A DNA stretch of 64,000 bases from Carallia brachiata (GCA_021464245.1 JADCRB010000124.1:1-64000); one strand, 5' to 3'. Positions 12,279 through 25,468 are shown, numbered from the stretch's first letter. Program-made: numbers and translations. The notes: a model not told the origin generated them from the letters alone.

Positions 12279-13640
12279 GAGGTTTGTGCTCAGTTATGAA
12301 GATTTACAGTTTTGGAGTGCCTTCTAATCTTTTGTTCTCCTTCTCCTAATTTTTTCATATTTTTTATTTCAAATAAGATAGAACCGAGGTTCAATGGCTT
12401 TTTTGTTAGCCCAACCAGCTATGCCTAAATACCAATAATGTTTAGGATTTTTTTTTTCTCTTTTTTTAATACTGCTCCATTATCTGAATTTGTAATAAAA
12501 AACAATTTATTACTTTTTCTATGTGGTTCTGATTATTAATAAGTAGGTAATTCATTATCTGAGTTAGAACTAGAATTTCTCTCCACTTCTGAATGCAGTC
12601 AACTAGACTGTTTTGCCTTTTCCAGTTTATACCTATCTTGTAATATTAGTTCAAAATTGAGGATACAAGGTATACTTTGCTTGTATTACATATTGTCTCC
12701 ATTTTGTGTTTATATTTGATTGTTATTGGTGTCATGAACATTGTGAGATAATAGCTTCTGTTCGTGAAATTACTTGTATCATTCTAGTAGTTTGCCATGA
12801 TACCTAAGTTGACTTTGGAATCTTTGGTTTGGAAGGATTTAGAACAATTGGATCTCACACTAATCTTACTTTGTAATAGAATGAAAAGTGAGAAAATATT
12901 CATGACTTAATGTAATTGACCCCAATTAAATTTGGAATCAAGGTGGTGTTGTATTCTAGTAATCTATTTTTTTTTTTGTATGTAGTACTAGTAATCTACA
13001 AATTTGGAAACAAAAAATCAAAGACCTTGTTTCTTATTAATTTGATGATATGAAAATTCTAATGGTGCTTCTTGTGGTCGGCTGAAGCCAAAAAAAATGT
13101 AAAAAATCCTAGGTTAATAGTTTTCACATGTCAAGATTAGATAATTCTTACCAGTGAATTCGACCATGATTACTTTCTGAAACTAGTAGTGGTACTGCTC
13201 ATTTTTTTATGTATTCCATAGCCAAAGATCAACTCAAATATAATATTCTTTTGCATTATCTAAGATGCTCCTGGATTGACAGTTGATTGTCATGATTTAG
13301 AGGTTTTTCTGGTCCACGTCATGCAGATTATAAAGTGGGATCCTTAGTGCTTGTGTTGCCAAGTTGAGGTAGCCTATTTCAACTTGTTTCTTAATTGAGA
13401 TAGTTGTTCTGAACTGTTGCATTCTATGTGATCTAATTTTATGTCATGTGACCTACATTAGATGCACGCTTGGGGAATTTGATTAGAATCCACCTCAAAG
13501 CTATTTTCCAATTTGTAAACTAATGTGTTTTTTTTTTTTTTTTTTGTCCTCTAATACGAGTGAGCATGATTAAATGCAATCATTGAACTCGATATGCTTA
13601 ACATAATGCCTGCATATATCATGGATGTTAAAGTGAAGCT
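9649..13640. other. AT-rich stretch without a supported gene
   Basis: Only short open frames occur, with no recognisable product and no coherent exon chain. A segment near 10885-10990 resembles the TTTGGATTG...GAGAAAG composition of a repeat seen again near 42.3 kb. A T run lies near 13529-13545. I found no further callose synthase exons. Confidence 0.5.
12234..12278. repeat. Compound (CT)n(CA)n microsatellite
   Basis: About 14-15 CT units are followed directly by about eight CA units, with no interruption. Confidence 0.95.
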
Positions 13641-16179
13641 ACTTTGTTTATATGGAAAATCAGAAGTCGGTCAGGAAACAGAACATAGCTTTTTGCAGCT
13701 TGGGGTTGAGGACTTCCTTGCAAGGTTGAAGACCTCCCTAGGGAACAGTTAAGGTTAGAGATAGAAACAAACAGAGAGCGACTATCTTATGGCTGGCCTA
13801 TAAGATCTTTGAAGTAATGAAGACAGGGCAGCTAGAGTAGGGATGCAACCACCTTCCACATAAAGCCTTCTCTACCAGGTAAGGAAGATAGAAGATATTG
13901 CCCATGTCCGCTCTTCTCCCATTATACGCCTTAAAAATACTTTTAAAAAACGTAATAAAGGGTGACTCACTTAGCAACCATAATAATAAAAGATGACTTG
14001 CTTCGAGGATGTGTTCATCAATGTTCAATCGCCATGTAGGCGCTTTCTTGGTAGAAGACATAGTTCTCAAACCAACATTGAAAGACAGCAATTTTAGTAA
14101 AAAGGAAGGCCCTCATATGGGTGATTATGATAGTAGATGACCTTTAAGAGGAAGAGTCCCTTAAATGCTATTCTCCAATTTGGAAACTGAAAAAACATGT
14201 CGGCTGCTATTAATAATAGATTTGAAGCAAACATTGAGGCGTCAAGCACAAAATCTACAACGGATCATTAAGTAATTTTGAAAAGATTACAAACCTACAA
14301 AAATCGTGTGATTTCCTCTACCTTTGTCATGTCATGCAATGTTTTAGGACTGGTCCAGCAAGAGAATGACTATCCCTGAGAAAGGATAGCAAATAGAACC
14401 TAAAAAGCTAGTCTTTACCCTAAGAGAATCACAACACTGCAAACAGCTTGTAACAAGCAAGCTCATAAAATGTAAACTTTGCTTCAAAATCTAGACTAGG
14501 CATAACAATAGTTTGCTCACCCAAAGAGACTGTAGGTGCATGCTAATGGTGTCTTCCAAACCGTTAGATGGATGACAATTCATCCAAAATTTGTCTCCTG
14601 AAAGCATCTAGTGGCCGCCAAGCATCTTGAGGCGCATTTACTCATAATGGTGTTCAAATGCTATTAAGAGGATGACAACTCGCATTGGGTTAATCCTCAA
14701 ACACATCTAAAGACCGCTAACCAACGACAATTTGAGACTAGATTAACGACTAAAAAGGTATTTTTGAACCCTCTAGCAAGGTTGCAATTTAAACAAGGTT
14801 CGCGACACAACGTTTAAAGACTGTTAACCGGCTAACGATCTATAAAATACACCACTGAATGGCACCCAAAGACTATTAGAGGTCAATAAAACTCAAGATT
14901 CCAATAGTGTGACACAAACTTACTTTGCCTAAGAGTCAACTCAAGCCAACATATTTGTAGAAAAGGTACCACAATCGAATGCAACTATACTGTTTGCTAA
15001 CTCAAAAATTCAAATCGTTACACAATGCAAGAAGCAAGAAAGGATTTCATTAAGTTACTTTTTTCATTCACTAGGTTGATTTTCGTTAAGTTACAAGAAC
15101 CAGTTTTACCAAAGGTACAAGAGCACACAGAAGTCCGAAGACAAACCTTGTGAAGCTTGTTGAAGAATCTGTAAAGAATTCTGCCTCGCTACTAACCCAA
15201 AAGAATAGTAGAGTCATCCTCATTCAAATGACTCTCTAAGATCTTCCCAATTTAGTGAAGCCTAAATAAGGGTCAATAGCCTGCGGCAACACTGGCATGA
15301 GACCTGCAAGTTAAGGAGGTAGTGGAGGCAGAACTACTTGCTTAGAAGACCCTCCACCAACTCCGAGTTGCAACCATTTTGCAGAATCTGTCAGAGCTCC
15401 TGATGTTTGCAAGATTAAAGCTTGTGATGATCGCATGAGCCAACACTACTGTGGACGACTTGCAAAGCTCGCTGACACCAAGTAGGTGGCCAAAATCGTC
15501 TAGAAGCTCTCAACCTTCAAAATGTAAAAGCAACTAGGGAAGCAACGGGGCAGTGTGCGTCAAAAGATGCCTTGCCACTACCCTCCACAACATAGAATTA
15601 CAAAACCCTAACTTGCTAAGTTGGGTGTGAACGCGAGCATCAGTTGTTAGAATAGAGACCTCCAGCCCCAAGAATGCGCGAACATCGCACTTGCTCGCAA
15701 TAAGTAAATAATAAAAGGCGATTAACTTTGAAAAAGTCTTTAACACATTTTCAACAAAGCTCATACCATGAGAAATAACACAAATCCAAAGGCTTAAAAA
15801 ATGAAGAGCTCAAAAAATGGATCGAGAAACAATAAAGGGATGAACACCTAAAGGGGTTAAGTCTTATGCATTTATAGGCCTTCTTATCCAATCCTTGAGT
15901 TATGCACAGACGTCGGGTAGTGGCAGAGTAGATAAAGAAAATCCAACTTAACTCGCGAACCTTACAACGAAACCTAAGGGTGGAAAGATTGAAACTCTAA
16001 CGAATGAGCTCGAATGTCTAGCGGGCTTTTTTACCTTGCCAGGTAACACTTTATGAATTGTTTATTGATCTAACATTCAGTTAAAAAAGATGTGAGTTCG
16101 AGGGTTCTCAATTACCCTTGAGAGTTTGCTAGCAGCTCCTGCTAAAAGAAGCAAAACCCCAAAATCATCAAGAAAAATA

Positions 16180-16930
16180 TTAGGCGAAACAGAGAAACAA
16201 AAGTACCATTTTTACCTTTAGCAATGGCAAGCTTAGGCTTGACTTCCTCCAGTTCCTCAAAACCAAAAGAGCAACATCTTCAATGTCCATCCCCTCAGTC
16301 AAATTATCGAGTTGCACTGCAGGATCAGGAAGCCTAACATAAAGGTCTGAGGAAAACAGTGCTCGGTTTCCCCGACTGGCGCTATGACCCCACACGATCA
16401 ACCCTTCTTAGTAACAAGATCAACAAATGTCATTGGAAGACTTCTATGGCAGTTGAGCTCGCAAAATTTTCCCATGTCAAGGACAAAGTCCATAAAAGTA
16501 TTCTCAATTAACCCAAGCTTTTACAAATGGTTCGACTGGTAGAGAACCTGAATATTCCAAACTTGGGGAAATCTATCATTCTCACTCTCTAGAAAGTGCA
16601 CAAAAAAGTTTTTTGGATTAAAGCATAAGGGAGTGGGATCCCTTCCCACGACCTAAATTCTGTTGTTAACCTATGACAAAAGGTTACATTATACAAGTCG
16701 ACTCCCACATTGACCTGCGCCGAGAGACAAGGGTAGAGAACCTTTCCGTTCAACTTCACGTGGAATTTTATCTTCAAAACAATCAACCCTATCAAGTGTT
16801 TCCATCCCTTCAGAACCAATTGAGCGGGATCGATTTTGAAAATTTTCAAGAAACTTTTGCGTACCTCGAAGCATTGGAAATCGAAGTCGAGCCTCCAATT
16901 GTTCCTAAAAGGCCAAACACTTGAAAGGAG
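16180..16930 (-). pseudogene. Antisense ORF relic resembling a gypsy-type transposon domain
   Basis: The minus-strand frame at 16849-16589 reads KIFKIDPAQLVLKGW then HLIGLIVL, and continues to HRLTTEFRSWEGIPLPY. This pattern (aliphatic N-terminus, PAQL..GW..L.GLIVL) resembles the putative gypsy-type transposon family PF04195 found in plant Tat-type elements. Stops and shifts follow down to about 16180. Resemblance was judged by eye. The start is lost, and the frame upstream of 16900 is broken. Function of these antisense proteins is unknown. Confidence 0.5.
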
Positions 16931-17556
16931 GACAGCACACCCTTCAAGAGGAAGTTCTTGACGGGACTAACAACTATACCTTTAAGGAATTCAAAATTTT
17001 TGCCTCAAATCATAGATAACGGACTCATTGTCCAATTCGAAAGGAAACTCGCCAACGGCGGAACCAACGTGACCACAGGACCAAAAAGGAAATGAATGTG
17101 CAAACCCACGAGTTGAAGAATTGCAAGAGGAATCTCCACACTCTTGTGGGAAGCCCTTTTTTTGACAATCCTTGAAGAAAGAATGAATCTGTTCCCTACT
17201 TGGTATGTTTCTTAAACCTCTATATATCTTTACAACAACCAGAAACCCTAACCTCTGAAAAAGGGAAATTTTGAATACTATGATGTTTGGGAAAAAAAAA
17301 ATGATTAGTAAAAAGAAAGAAAGTAAAATTCTGACCTTTATAAACAGCCTCTAGGATAAACGCCTTGTCTCTTTAGATGTAGAGTAATGATTTTTTATAG
17401 TTTATTTTTACGAGTACACAGAGTGTGCCCCCAAGGCTTGGTTTCAAAAAGGAGGGGTCTCTTACACCCCTTGCAGCCCCAAACAATCAATGACAACTAT
17501 CCCACAAAATTAAGGTTGTGATTTTACTATAAGACTCTTACCAAAGTCAGAAGGTG

Positions 17557-19904
17557 TTATAAGGCATGAGTAGAGGAGATAAAGAAAGAAGCCAGAAGAC
17601 GAACATAAAATGCAAATTTTATTAAATTAAAAAGAAAAGTTGTAATATAATGAAGGGCAAGCAAATGATTACAACCACTTCTATCACCTTTTTTCTTCAA
17701 AGGACAAAGAGCAAAAGTTGTAATGTGAGCATAGTTGTGAGGCTTCCGAATGGCCTCTGCATAGCCTTGCTTACAACCTTCTTCTACCATCTTGCCCATC
17801 CTGGCCTAGAATTTTGCAAGCGTCTTTTTCCTAATCTTGTCCTCGATAGTCCAAATTGTTTCTTCAAGCTTACCCTAATCCTCCGCGATTAACCTTGTAT
17901 GGGCAAAGAGAGAATTTAACTTGGGATCCAACTCTCCATTCTGCTTGCCTCAAGACTCTACAACAAATCTCAGTTAGGATAATTTGCGCTGAAGGTCTGC
18001 CACTTTTTTACCTCGGGACTTCGCGAGAAACTGCGCCTCAACCAATTTTGATCATAGGCCTGCAACCTCCTTGCTTTGAGAATCTGAAGTAGCTTTAGTA
18101 TTAGCCAGCTCGCTCTAAAGCCCTGTAATAGATGACTTCGCACTGACCTTTTTCTCCTCTAACTGAGTAACTTCAACATGAAGACCTTTCACTAGAACGG
18201 CTTTTTTTGATTGCACAGCAACCTGAAAGCTTGCAGCTGGAGAATTTCCCTCGATGGACCTTTAAGAGCATCCAGCTTGTTCCTCAACAGTGCAAGAACA
18301 TTCTCCATTTCCTCTATTTGCCCATGAGCACTATCAGACTTGGCAACAAGACTCCACATACAGTCTATACTTGTAAGAATACAATTATTTAGGGTCTCCA
18401 ACTTCTTATAAAGAGATAATCCAAGGTCATGATAGGTCCTTGACGCACTGAATTGTGCTCGTCGGGATAACATAGTGAGCAAAGAAAAAAGCCCAAGTCT
18501 TGATCATTCGATTGTGTCGTTGAGCAACGATCGCTAGTTAGGAAGGACAAGTTATTGGCTTTTAACGACGGCACCAAATCTTTATAAGCAATTCCCCAAA
18601 GGGGATTCTTCTTCTTCTTTTTTTGGTCGCTTACGCTAGCAAGCTCTATGCAGGAAGGGGGTTATGTCACAACCTCCTTGTAGCAGGAAACTTGCTCGGT
18701 ACTAGTAGACCTCGAAGGAAGACCTCCAATGACTACCTCATCAGGATTAGCAAAGGTATCGTTAGACTCTCATGAAAGTTCTTGAATCACAACCTCAATG
18801 TTATCAGCAACCCGAACACTAGTGGACTCCACAACCCTGGTCCTCTTCAACCTCTATTTGAGTGACTTCTCAGGCTCTCGAAAGCTCTCTCACCTTCCTC
18901 AAATCCTTGAGACATGACGGGAGGAGTTCCCAAGGCAGTCTTTCACTTCTGACCTCCTTCTAACCTTTCCTTTTCGTTTGCCAACTCCTCCAAAGCTTCT
19001 TGCCTTTTGAACCGTTTTTTTTCCTCTCAGCCTCCTCCTTGGCTATTCGGAGTTATATTTCCAAAAGAGCACATTGCCTTTGCGCTTTTTCCCCTTAAGA
19101 TAGTCGTCTAGAGTCTTCAACTTGGCAAAGACTTATGTTTCTTGGGGGACAAGGCGAAAGCCTCAAATTGTGATCTCTTCAACGAAGAAAATTTAGTAAA
19201 AAGGTCGAGAGGTGTAGATAGGTAAATAAAAAAGAAATGCTCCTTGTAATAATGCTTGTTCGGGAAACTGCCCTTAAGCTTACCCAAAGCCAAGTCTCTC
19301 GAAACAACCAAATAGACCATTCTAAGCTCTGTATCCGCAAACTTTGCAGTCAAAGCTTGACATAATATCCCGATGGTTAATTTCTGATTGTCACGATCAC
19401 AAATGACTTTCAAACTCAGTAATTGTTGCCAAAAGTTTAGGGGATTTGACCGATGGATAATTGATAGCAGTCGAGGAATTCGATTACAACATCCAAAAGA
19501 GGAAACTAGATACCAAACAGTACAAACTTCAGGTAAAAGGCGAATGCCTCTCAAAAGGACAACAGGCTCTCTCTAGCGCGGTGGGAAGTCACAGTTGGTA
19601 ATCGGAAGGAAAATTTCTTCGTCCTTTCATCAATCATCTGATAGGATACACCGTGGTCTAGACACTCCGACTTACCACACGCGACTACACCAGTGCTGCC
19701 AAAAGAATTGCCTTTGGGAGGCTTCGCCTTTCTCAAACTTTCAATCCTTGTCATCTTGTTAGAAAAGAAAAGGAGAACCAAGAAGCAACGAAGACAAAAG
19801 TGAAAGAGGAAATCTTGCAAACCCAGTTTGCAAGGACCCCTTAAGTAGCAAACCAAGGGATTGACACGGCCATTAATAAAAGAGACGTCTACCACGGGAC
19901 GCAA
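17557..19904 (-). pseudogene. Second antisense ORF relic with coiled-coil segment
   Basis: Minus-strand frames run from near the 3' LTR leftwards. At 19904-19551 is a basic start (MTRIESLRKAKPPKG). At 19554-19117 is a better conserved stretch (IPRLLSIIHRSNPLNFWQQ and LRMVYLVVSRDLALGKL). At 18482-18192 is a heptad-like coiled coil (HGQIEEMENVLALLRNKLDAL). At 17799-17557 is a tail (MVEEGCKQGYAEAI). Repeated stops and frameshifts break it. The pieces look like one former protein of the kind carried antisense in Tat-like elements. The part right of 18121 is repeated in the tandem copy. Confidence 0.5.
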
Positions 19905-19999
19905 CCTTGCTAAACAACAACGCAGAGTTTAAAATTCTAAACAAAATGATCCTTTATCAGTAGAGAAATGACATTTCTCTGTTTTTAAAGAGGGGCAAG

Positions 20000-20614
20000 T
20001 GATAGATGTGGCCTATCACGATCTCGGACCTCTAGCCCAGCCCCTATTGGGCTACCTAACAAGGGCCCGCCGACTGCCCACAGAGACCACTCGACAGCTC
20101 TCTAAGGCAATTCGCTGGGAGCTCGCCCATAAGAGCTTGTTGGGCAGCTCGTGGTCCATACCTGGGCTCTCAATCCTTGGAGCTCCCGACTAATAGACAC
20201 CTATCACATCCATCAAGCATAGAGCTTTGATCTTTTCAAACATCAGACTACGTCTAGAGGGGCAGGAATAAGATCCAGGAGAGCACCTCTAGTAAGGGAC
20301 TTCCATGGATCTTGACTCTCTACTCTCTCTAGACTCCAATCTCTCCAATTCAAGCTCTCTGACTCTCTCAGTCAATACTTCCTCTCTTTTTTAGTCTTTA
20401 TCATAGGCACACCCTTATAAGCACCATTGCACATCAATGGAGCGTCTACCTCTAGAGCCTTCTCACTACAGGCTACCAATAAGAGACTCACCGAGCCTTC
20501 TCGATCTCCTTTAGACTTCCTACTGACATGAGCATTTGAATGCTTACGCCTAGATATCCCCCAACTGAAGTCTTATTGTTTTGCAGGTCCATACGTGAGG
20601 TCTGACGACAGTTG
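20000..20614 (+). repeat. 3' LTR of the Tat-like element, copy 1
   Basis: It starts TGATAGATGTGGCC directly after the polypurine tract and contains short inverted matches (GATAGATGTGGCCTATCAC). It ends near TCTGACGACAGTTGA; the exact end is not fixed because no 5' LTR is available for comparison. The GC content of its first 200 bp is well above the neighbourhood. No target-site duplication can be tested. Confidence 0.65.
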
Positions 20615-20882
20615 AATTCACAATTAGGAACAACCATCAAAAGTAATTGGTTAGTATGCATTTGTTTGTTTCCTGAACAATATTTTTTTGTTTTTGGGAA
20701 AAGTGTTTCCTCATTTCTTGGTGTTTGGCTCAGGGAAAAGTTTTGGTCACATAAAATAATTTGTGTTGTCAGCATAAAATATAATATAGAGGGAACAGGA
20801 GCAGAGATAGAGAGGGTCGATGCTGCATTAGCGTCACCGACAGGCGCATTGCCGCTGCCTAGATTTTAGTTCTTCGAAGAAA

Positions 20883-21041
20883 ATGACGGCCAGAAATGTC
20901 GTTGATTTAGAACGAGACAGTTTCCAAAATTGTATGCATAGACAGAGCTTCATATCTTTGCTTTGCAAATGGGGAGACTTTCAATCATTTGAAGATTTAC
21001 AAGAGATAGTTGATCGGCCCAAAAATAAAATGAAGGCATAA
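20883..21041 (+). other. Unrecognised 52-codon ORF in duplicated DNA, copy 1
   Basis: An ATG-started frame encodes 52 residues beginning MTARNVVDLERDSF, with WGDFQSFEDLQEIVDRP near the end. I do not recognise it. It is preceded by AT-rich DNA and is not flanked by clear splice sites. It may be a fragment of a captured or decayed gene. An identical-looking frame occurs in copy 2. Confidence 0.25.
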
Positions 21042-21929
21042 TTTCATTTGGTTATTTCAACAATTGTTTTCACACATCTACTCTATGGGCACATGTTGTT
21101 TCCATGGTTTAATCAGCTTGTCGTTGCAGCAAAGATGAAACCGGTAAAAACTAAATTATGAGCATTTTCACAAATCATGGATCTAAAACAGAAAGTCATT
21201 AAGGACGCTGGTGTAGATATAGATTCTGGGTTTAAGCTTGAGGAAAATTGCAAAAGGTCCATGTAGAATGAAAAGTAGATATATTGTGAATTCGATTGGA
21301 ATACAAAAGATACAAATTAAATATTAAAAAATATTTTTTAACAAATTTATCAAACATCCTTATATAATTTATTTTTTCTGTAAAATTTTTAAATATTTGT
21401 TAATTTTATTTATCTTTTTGAGTAAAATTCATTCATTGTCTTACATTATAAAAAATTTATTTTTTTATATTTTTATTTTAAATAGATTTTATTAATTATA
21501 TAGTGTAAGATTATAAATAAATTATACTTATAAAAAATATGAGTCAAATTAAAATTTTTTTTAACCAAATATGTTTGTAAAGGGAAATTATTTTTTAGCA
21601 AACACCGACCACATAGGGTGATATTAAATCATCACAACTAAGCTATTTTTCTGGGAATTTAATTTTGCTACGCATGCTAGTTCATCATATACAAAAAGAT
21701 TTTTTAAACAAAGATTAATGGAAACAATGCGTGAGGAGGGTTGAGGATGCTCTTGATCACGTAAATAACTTCAACCCAATTCATGTTATTTCTTTTGGCA
21801 AATTACCAATTATGAATATGCTCTTCAAGTGATTACAGATATTATTCAAGCATAGACTACATAAAATAGAATATAAGGGTGGTGATTTATAACCCCGTCA
21901 AGAAGTATTAGTAGCTTATATTTAAGGGG

Positions 21930-22105
21930 GACGCAAAGTAATTAGATGGTTATGATATTTTTAATTTCAAGTAATGAAGTGTAGGTTGTCCCTTTCACTC
22001 AAGCTTATCAAGATTTAAACCTCTAGCCCGCAATCCACAAAGTCAGAAGTTCAATTCCCTAATTAGTTAGATCATACGAATAGTATGTTTTTTTTTTTTT
22101 TCTCT
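21930..22105 (+). repeat. Possible SINE-like segment ending in poly-T, copy 1
   Basis: A segment with AGTCAGAAGTTCAATTCCC, which resembles a tRNA-derived B box (GGTTCGANTCC), is followed about 40 bp later by a T run at 22088-22101. Some plant SINEs have this arrangement. No convincing A box was found, so this is weak. It recurs in copy 2 near 26360-26530. Confidence 0.2.
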
Positions 22106-22617
22106 AATTGTGTTGAATGGCTCGCATTGGACAAAAAGAAAGATAACACTTATTTATTTCCTAAATTTTTATGAATTCTACAATTAAATTTTAAATGTTT
22201 CAATTTTTTCAATTAAATTTTATATATTTTAAATTATTTACAATTAAGCCCTTGTATCGATCAAATTGAGTATAAAAATGTATTTGACTGTTAATACTTT
22301 TTAGACCTTTTAGTATTAAATATATTTTTAACGGTCAAATTAACAAAAAGACTTGATTTTAAAAAATTTTAAAAATTTAAAATTTAATTAAAAAAATAAA
22401 ATATTTAATATTTAATTATAAAAAATTTTAATTTAAATAAGTATTATCTCATAAAACTGTCGTGCGTAAAAGAGGCGCGTCTCCCTAAGGCTGCCTCCTA
22501 AGTCAAAACGCCCGCGGCAGAGTATATGACCATAGAGAGTCAAATCCCCTGTAATAGATGACTTCGCACTGACCTTTTTCTCCTCTAACTGAGTAACTTC
22601 AACATGAAGACCTTTCA

Positions 22618-24243
22618 CTAGAACGGCTTTTTTTGATTGCACAGCAACCTGAAAGCTTGCAGCTGGAGAATTTCCCTCGATGGACCTTTAAGAGCATCCA
22701 GCTTGTTCCTCAACAGTGCAAGAACATTCTCCATTTCCTCTATTTGCCCATGAGCACTATCAGACTTGGCAACAAGACTCCACATACAGTCTATACTTGT
22801 AAGAATACAATTATTTAGGGTCTCCAACTTCTTATAAAGAGATAATCCAAGGTCATGATAGGTCCTTGACGCACTGAATTGTGCTCGTCGGGATAACATA
22901 GTGAGCAAAGAAAAAAGCCCAAGTCTTGATCATTCGATTGTGTCGTTGAGCAACGATCGCTAGTTAGGAAGGACAAGTTATTGGCTTTTAACGACGGCAC
23001 CAAATCTTTACAAGCAATTCCCCAAAGGGGATTCTTCTTCTTCTTTTTTTGGTCGCTTACGCTAGCAAGCTCTATGCAGGAAGGGGGTTATGTCACAACC
23101 TCCTTGTAGCGGGAAACTTGCTCGGTACTAGCAGACCTCGAAGGAAGACCTCCAATGACTACCTCATCAGGATTAGCAAAGGTATCGTTAGACTCTCATG
23201 AAAGTTCTTGAATCACAACCTCAATGTTATCAGCAACCCGAACACTAGTGGACTCCACAACCCTGGTCCTCTTCAACCTCTATTTGAGTGACTTCTCAGG
23301 CTCTCGAAAGCTCTCTCACCTTCCTCAAATCCTTGAGACATGACGGGAGGAGTTCCCAAGGCAGTCTTTCACTTCTGACCTCCTTCTAACCTTTCCTTTT
23401 CGTTTGCCAACTCCTCCAAAGCTTCTTGCCTTTTGAACCGTTTTTTTTTCCTCTCAGCCTCCTCCTTGGCTATTCGGAGTTATATTTCCAAAAGAGCACA
23501 TTGCCTTTGCGCTTTTTCCCCTTAAGATAGTCGTCTAGAGTCTTCAACTGGCAAAGACTTATGTTTCTTGGGGACAAGGCGAAAGCCTCAAATTGTGATC
23601 TCTTCAACGAAGAAAATTTAGTAAAAGGTCGAGAGGTGTAGATAGGTAAATAAAAAAGAAATGCTCCTTGTAATAATGCTTGTTCGGGAAACTGCCCTTA
23701 AGCTTACCCAAAGCCAAGTCTCTCGAAACAACCAAATAGACCATTCTAAGCTCTGTATCCGCAAACTTTGCAGTCAAAGCTTGACATAATATCCCGATGG
23801 TTAATTTCTGATTGTCACGATCACAAATGACTTTCAAACTCAGTAATTGTTGCCAAAAGTTTAGGGGATTTGACCGATGGATAATTGATAGCAGTCGAGG
23901 AATTCGATTACAACATCCAAAAGAGGAACTAGATACCAAACAGTACAAACTTCAGGTAAAAGGCGAATGCCTCTCAAAAGGACAACAGGCTCTCTCTAGC
24001 GCGGTGGGAAGTCACAGTTGGTAATCGGAAGGAAAATTTCTTCGTCCTTTCATCAATCATCTGATAGGATACACCGTGGTCTAGACACTCCGACTTACCA
24101 CACGCGACTACACCAGTGCTGCCAAAAGAATTGCCTTTGGGAGGCTTCGCCTTTCTCAAACTTTCAATCCTTGTCATCTTGTTAGAAAAGAAAAGGAGAA
24201 CCAAGAAGCAACGAAGACAAAAGTGAAAGAGGAAATCTTGCAA
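22618..24243 (-). pseudogene. Antisense ORF relic, duplicated copy
   Basis: This is the copy-2 version of the relic at 18192-19904. It keeps the coiled-coil frame (22908-22618) residue for residue, and has the NRIPRLLSIIHRSNPL segment at 23948-23604. Single-base length changes in homopolymers (for example near 23620 and 23930) shift its frames relative to copy 1. Confidence 0.5.
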
Positions 24244-24421
24244 ACCCAGTTTGCAAGGGACCCCTTAAGTAGCAAACCAAGGGATTGACACGGCCATTAA
24301 TAAAAGAGACGTCTACCACGGGACGCAACCTTGCTAAACAACAACGCAGAGTTTAAAATTCTAAACAAAATGATCCTTTATCAGTAGAGAAATGACATTC
24401 TCTGTTTTTAAAGAGGGCAAG

Positions 24422-25038
24422 TGATAGATGTGGCCTATCACGATCTCGGACCTCTAGCCCAGCCCCTATTGGGCTACCTAACAAGGGCCCGCCGACTGCC
24501 CACAGAGACCACTCGACAGCTCTCTAAGGCAATTCGCTGGGAGCTCGCCCATAAGAGCTTGTTGGGCAGCTCGTGGTCCATACCTGGGCTCTCAATCCTT
24601 GGAGCTCCCGACTAATAGACACCTATCACATCCATCAAGCATAGAGCTTTGATCTTTTCAAACATCAGACTACGTCTAGAGGGGCAGGAAGGAATAAGAT
24701 CCAGGAGAGCACCTCTAGTAAGGGACTTCCATGGATCTTGACTCTCTACTCTCTCTAGACTCCAATCTCTCCAATTCAAGCTCTCTGACTCTCTCAGTCA
24801 ATACTTCCTCTCTTTTTTAGTCTTTATCATAGGCACACCCTTATAAGCACCATTGCACATCAATGGAGCGTCTACCTCTAGAGCCTTCTCACTACAGGCT
24901 ACCAATAAGAGACTCACCGAGCCTTCTCGATCTCCTTTAGACTTCCTACTGACATGAGCATTTGAATGCTTACGCCTAGATATCCCCCAACTGAAGTCTT
25001 ATTGTTTTGCAGGTCCATACGTGAGGTCTGACGACAGT
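24422..25038 (+). repeat. 3' LTR of the Tat-like element, copy 2
   Basis: This is the tandem copy of the LTR at 20000-20614, again directly after a purine tract (AAAGAGGGCAAG, one G shorter). It carries a small AGGA insertion near 24690. Confidence 0.65.
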
Positions 25039-25309
25039 TGAATTCACAATTAGGAACAACCATCAAAAGTAATTGGTTAGTATGCATTTGTTTGTTTCCT
25101 GAACAATATTTTTTTGTTTTTGGGAAAAGTGTTTCCTCATTTCTTGGTGTTTGGCTCAGGGAAAAGTTTTGGTCACATAAAATAATTTGTGTTGTCAGCA
25201 TAAAATATAATATAGAGGGAACAGGAGCAGAGATAGAGGGTGGTCGATGCTGCATTAGCGTCACCGACAGGCGCATTGCCGCTGCCTAGATTTTAGTTCT
25301 TCGAAGAAA

Positions 25310-25468
25310 ATGACGGCCAGAAATGTCGTTGATTTAGAACGAGACAGTTTCCAAAATTGTATGCATAGACAGAGCTTCATATCTTTGCTTTGCAAATGGG
25401 GAGACTTTCAATCATTTGAAGATTTACAAGAGATAGTTGATCGGCCCAAAAATAAAATGAAGGCATAA
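25310..25468 (+). other. Unrecognised 52-codon ORF, copy 2
   Basis: This is the duplicate of the frame at 20883-21041, of the same length and with no visible frame-breaking change. Because the duplication is recent, its conservation is not evidence of selection. Confidence 0.25.

Larger units (their letters stand above)
13640..20614 (+). mobile_element. Truncated, decayed Ty3/gypsy-like element (Tat-type 3' end)
   Basis: An LTR-like block starting TGATAGATGTGG at 20000 is preceded by a polypurine tract (AAAGAGGGGCAAG), placing a 3' LTR with the element on the + strand. The long segment before it has no pol coding on the + strand. It does hold minus-strand relics of a transposon-associated protein. 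Tat-lineage gypsy elements are known to carry an extra ORF, often antisense, between integrase and 3' LTR. That fits, but lineage remains inference because RT and the 5' LTR are absent. The left boundary near 13.64 kb is approximate. The body is much less AT-rich than the flanking DNA. Confidence 0.6.
18121..22539 (+). repeat. Tandem duplication, copy 1 (4,419 bp)
   Basis: The segment from CCCTGTAATAGATG to GACCATAGAGAG recurs immediately downstream at 22547-26962. It covers the 5' half of the antisense relic, the 3' LTR of the gypsy-like element, and about 1.9 kb of AT-rich flanking DNA. The two copies are nearly identical: the differences are a few substitutions, many 1-base changes in homopolymer length and a few short indels. 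The junction between copies carries 7 extra bases (TCAAATC, 22540-22546). Confidence 0.97.

Noticed and set aside
19999..20193. 64-codon plus-strand frame, present in both copies
   Set aside because: It begins at the LTR boundary and lies wholly in the LTR; the frame is open because the LTR is GC-rich, with no protein resemblance.
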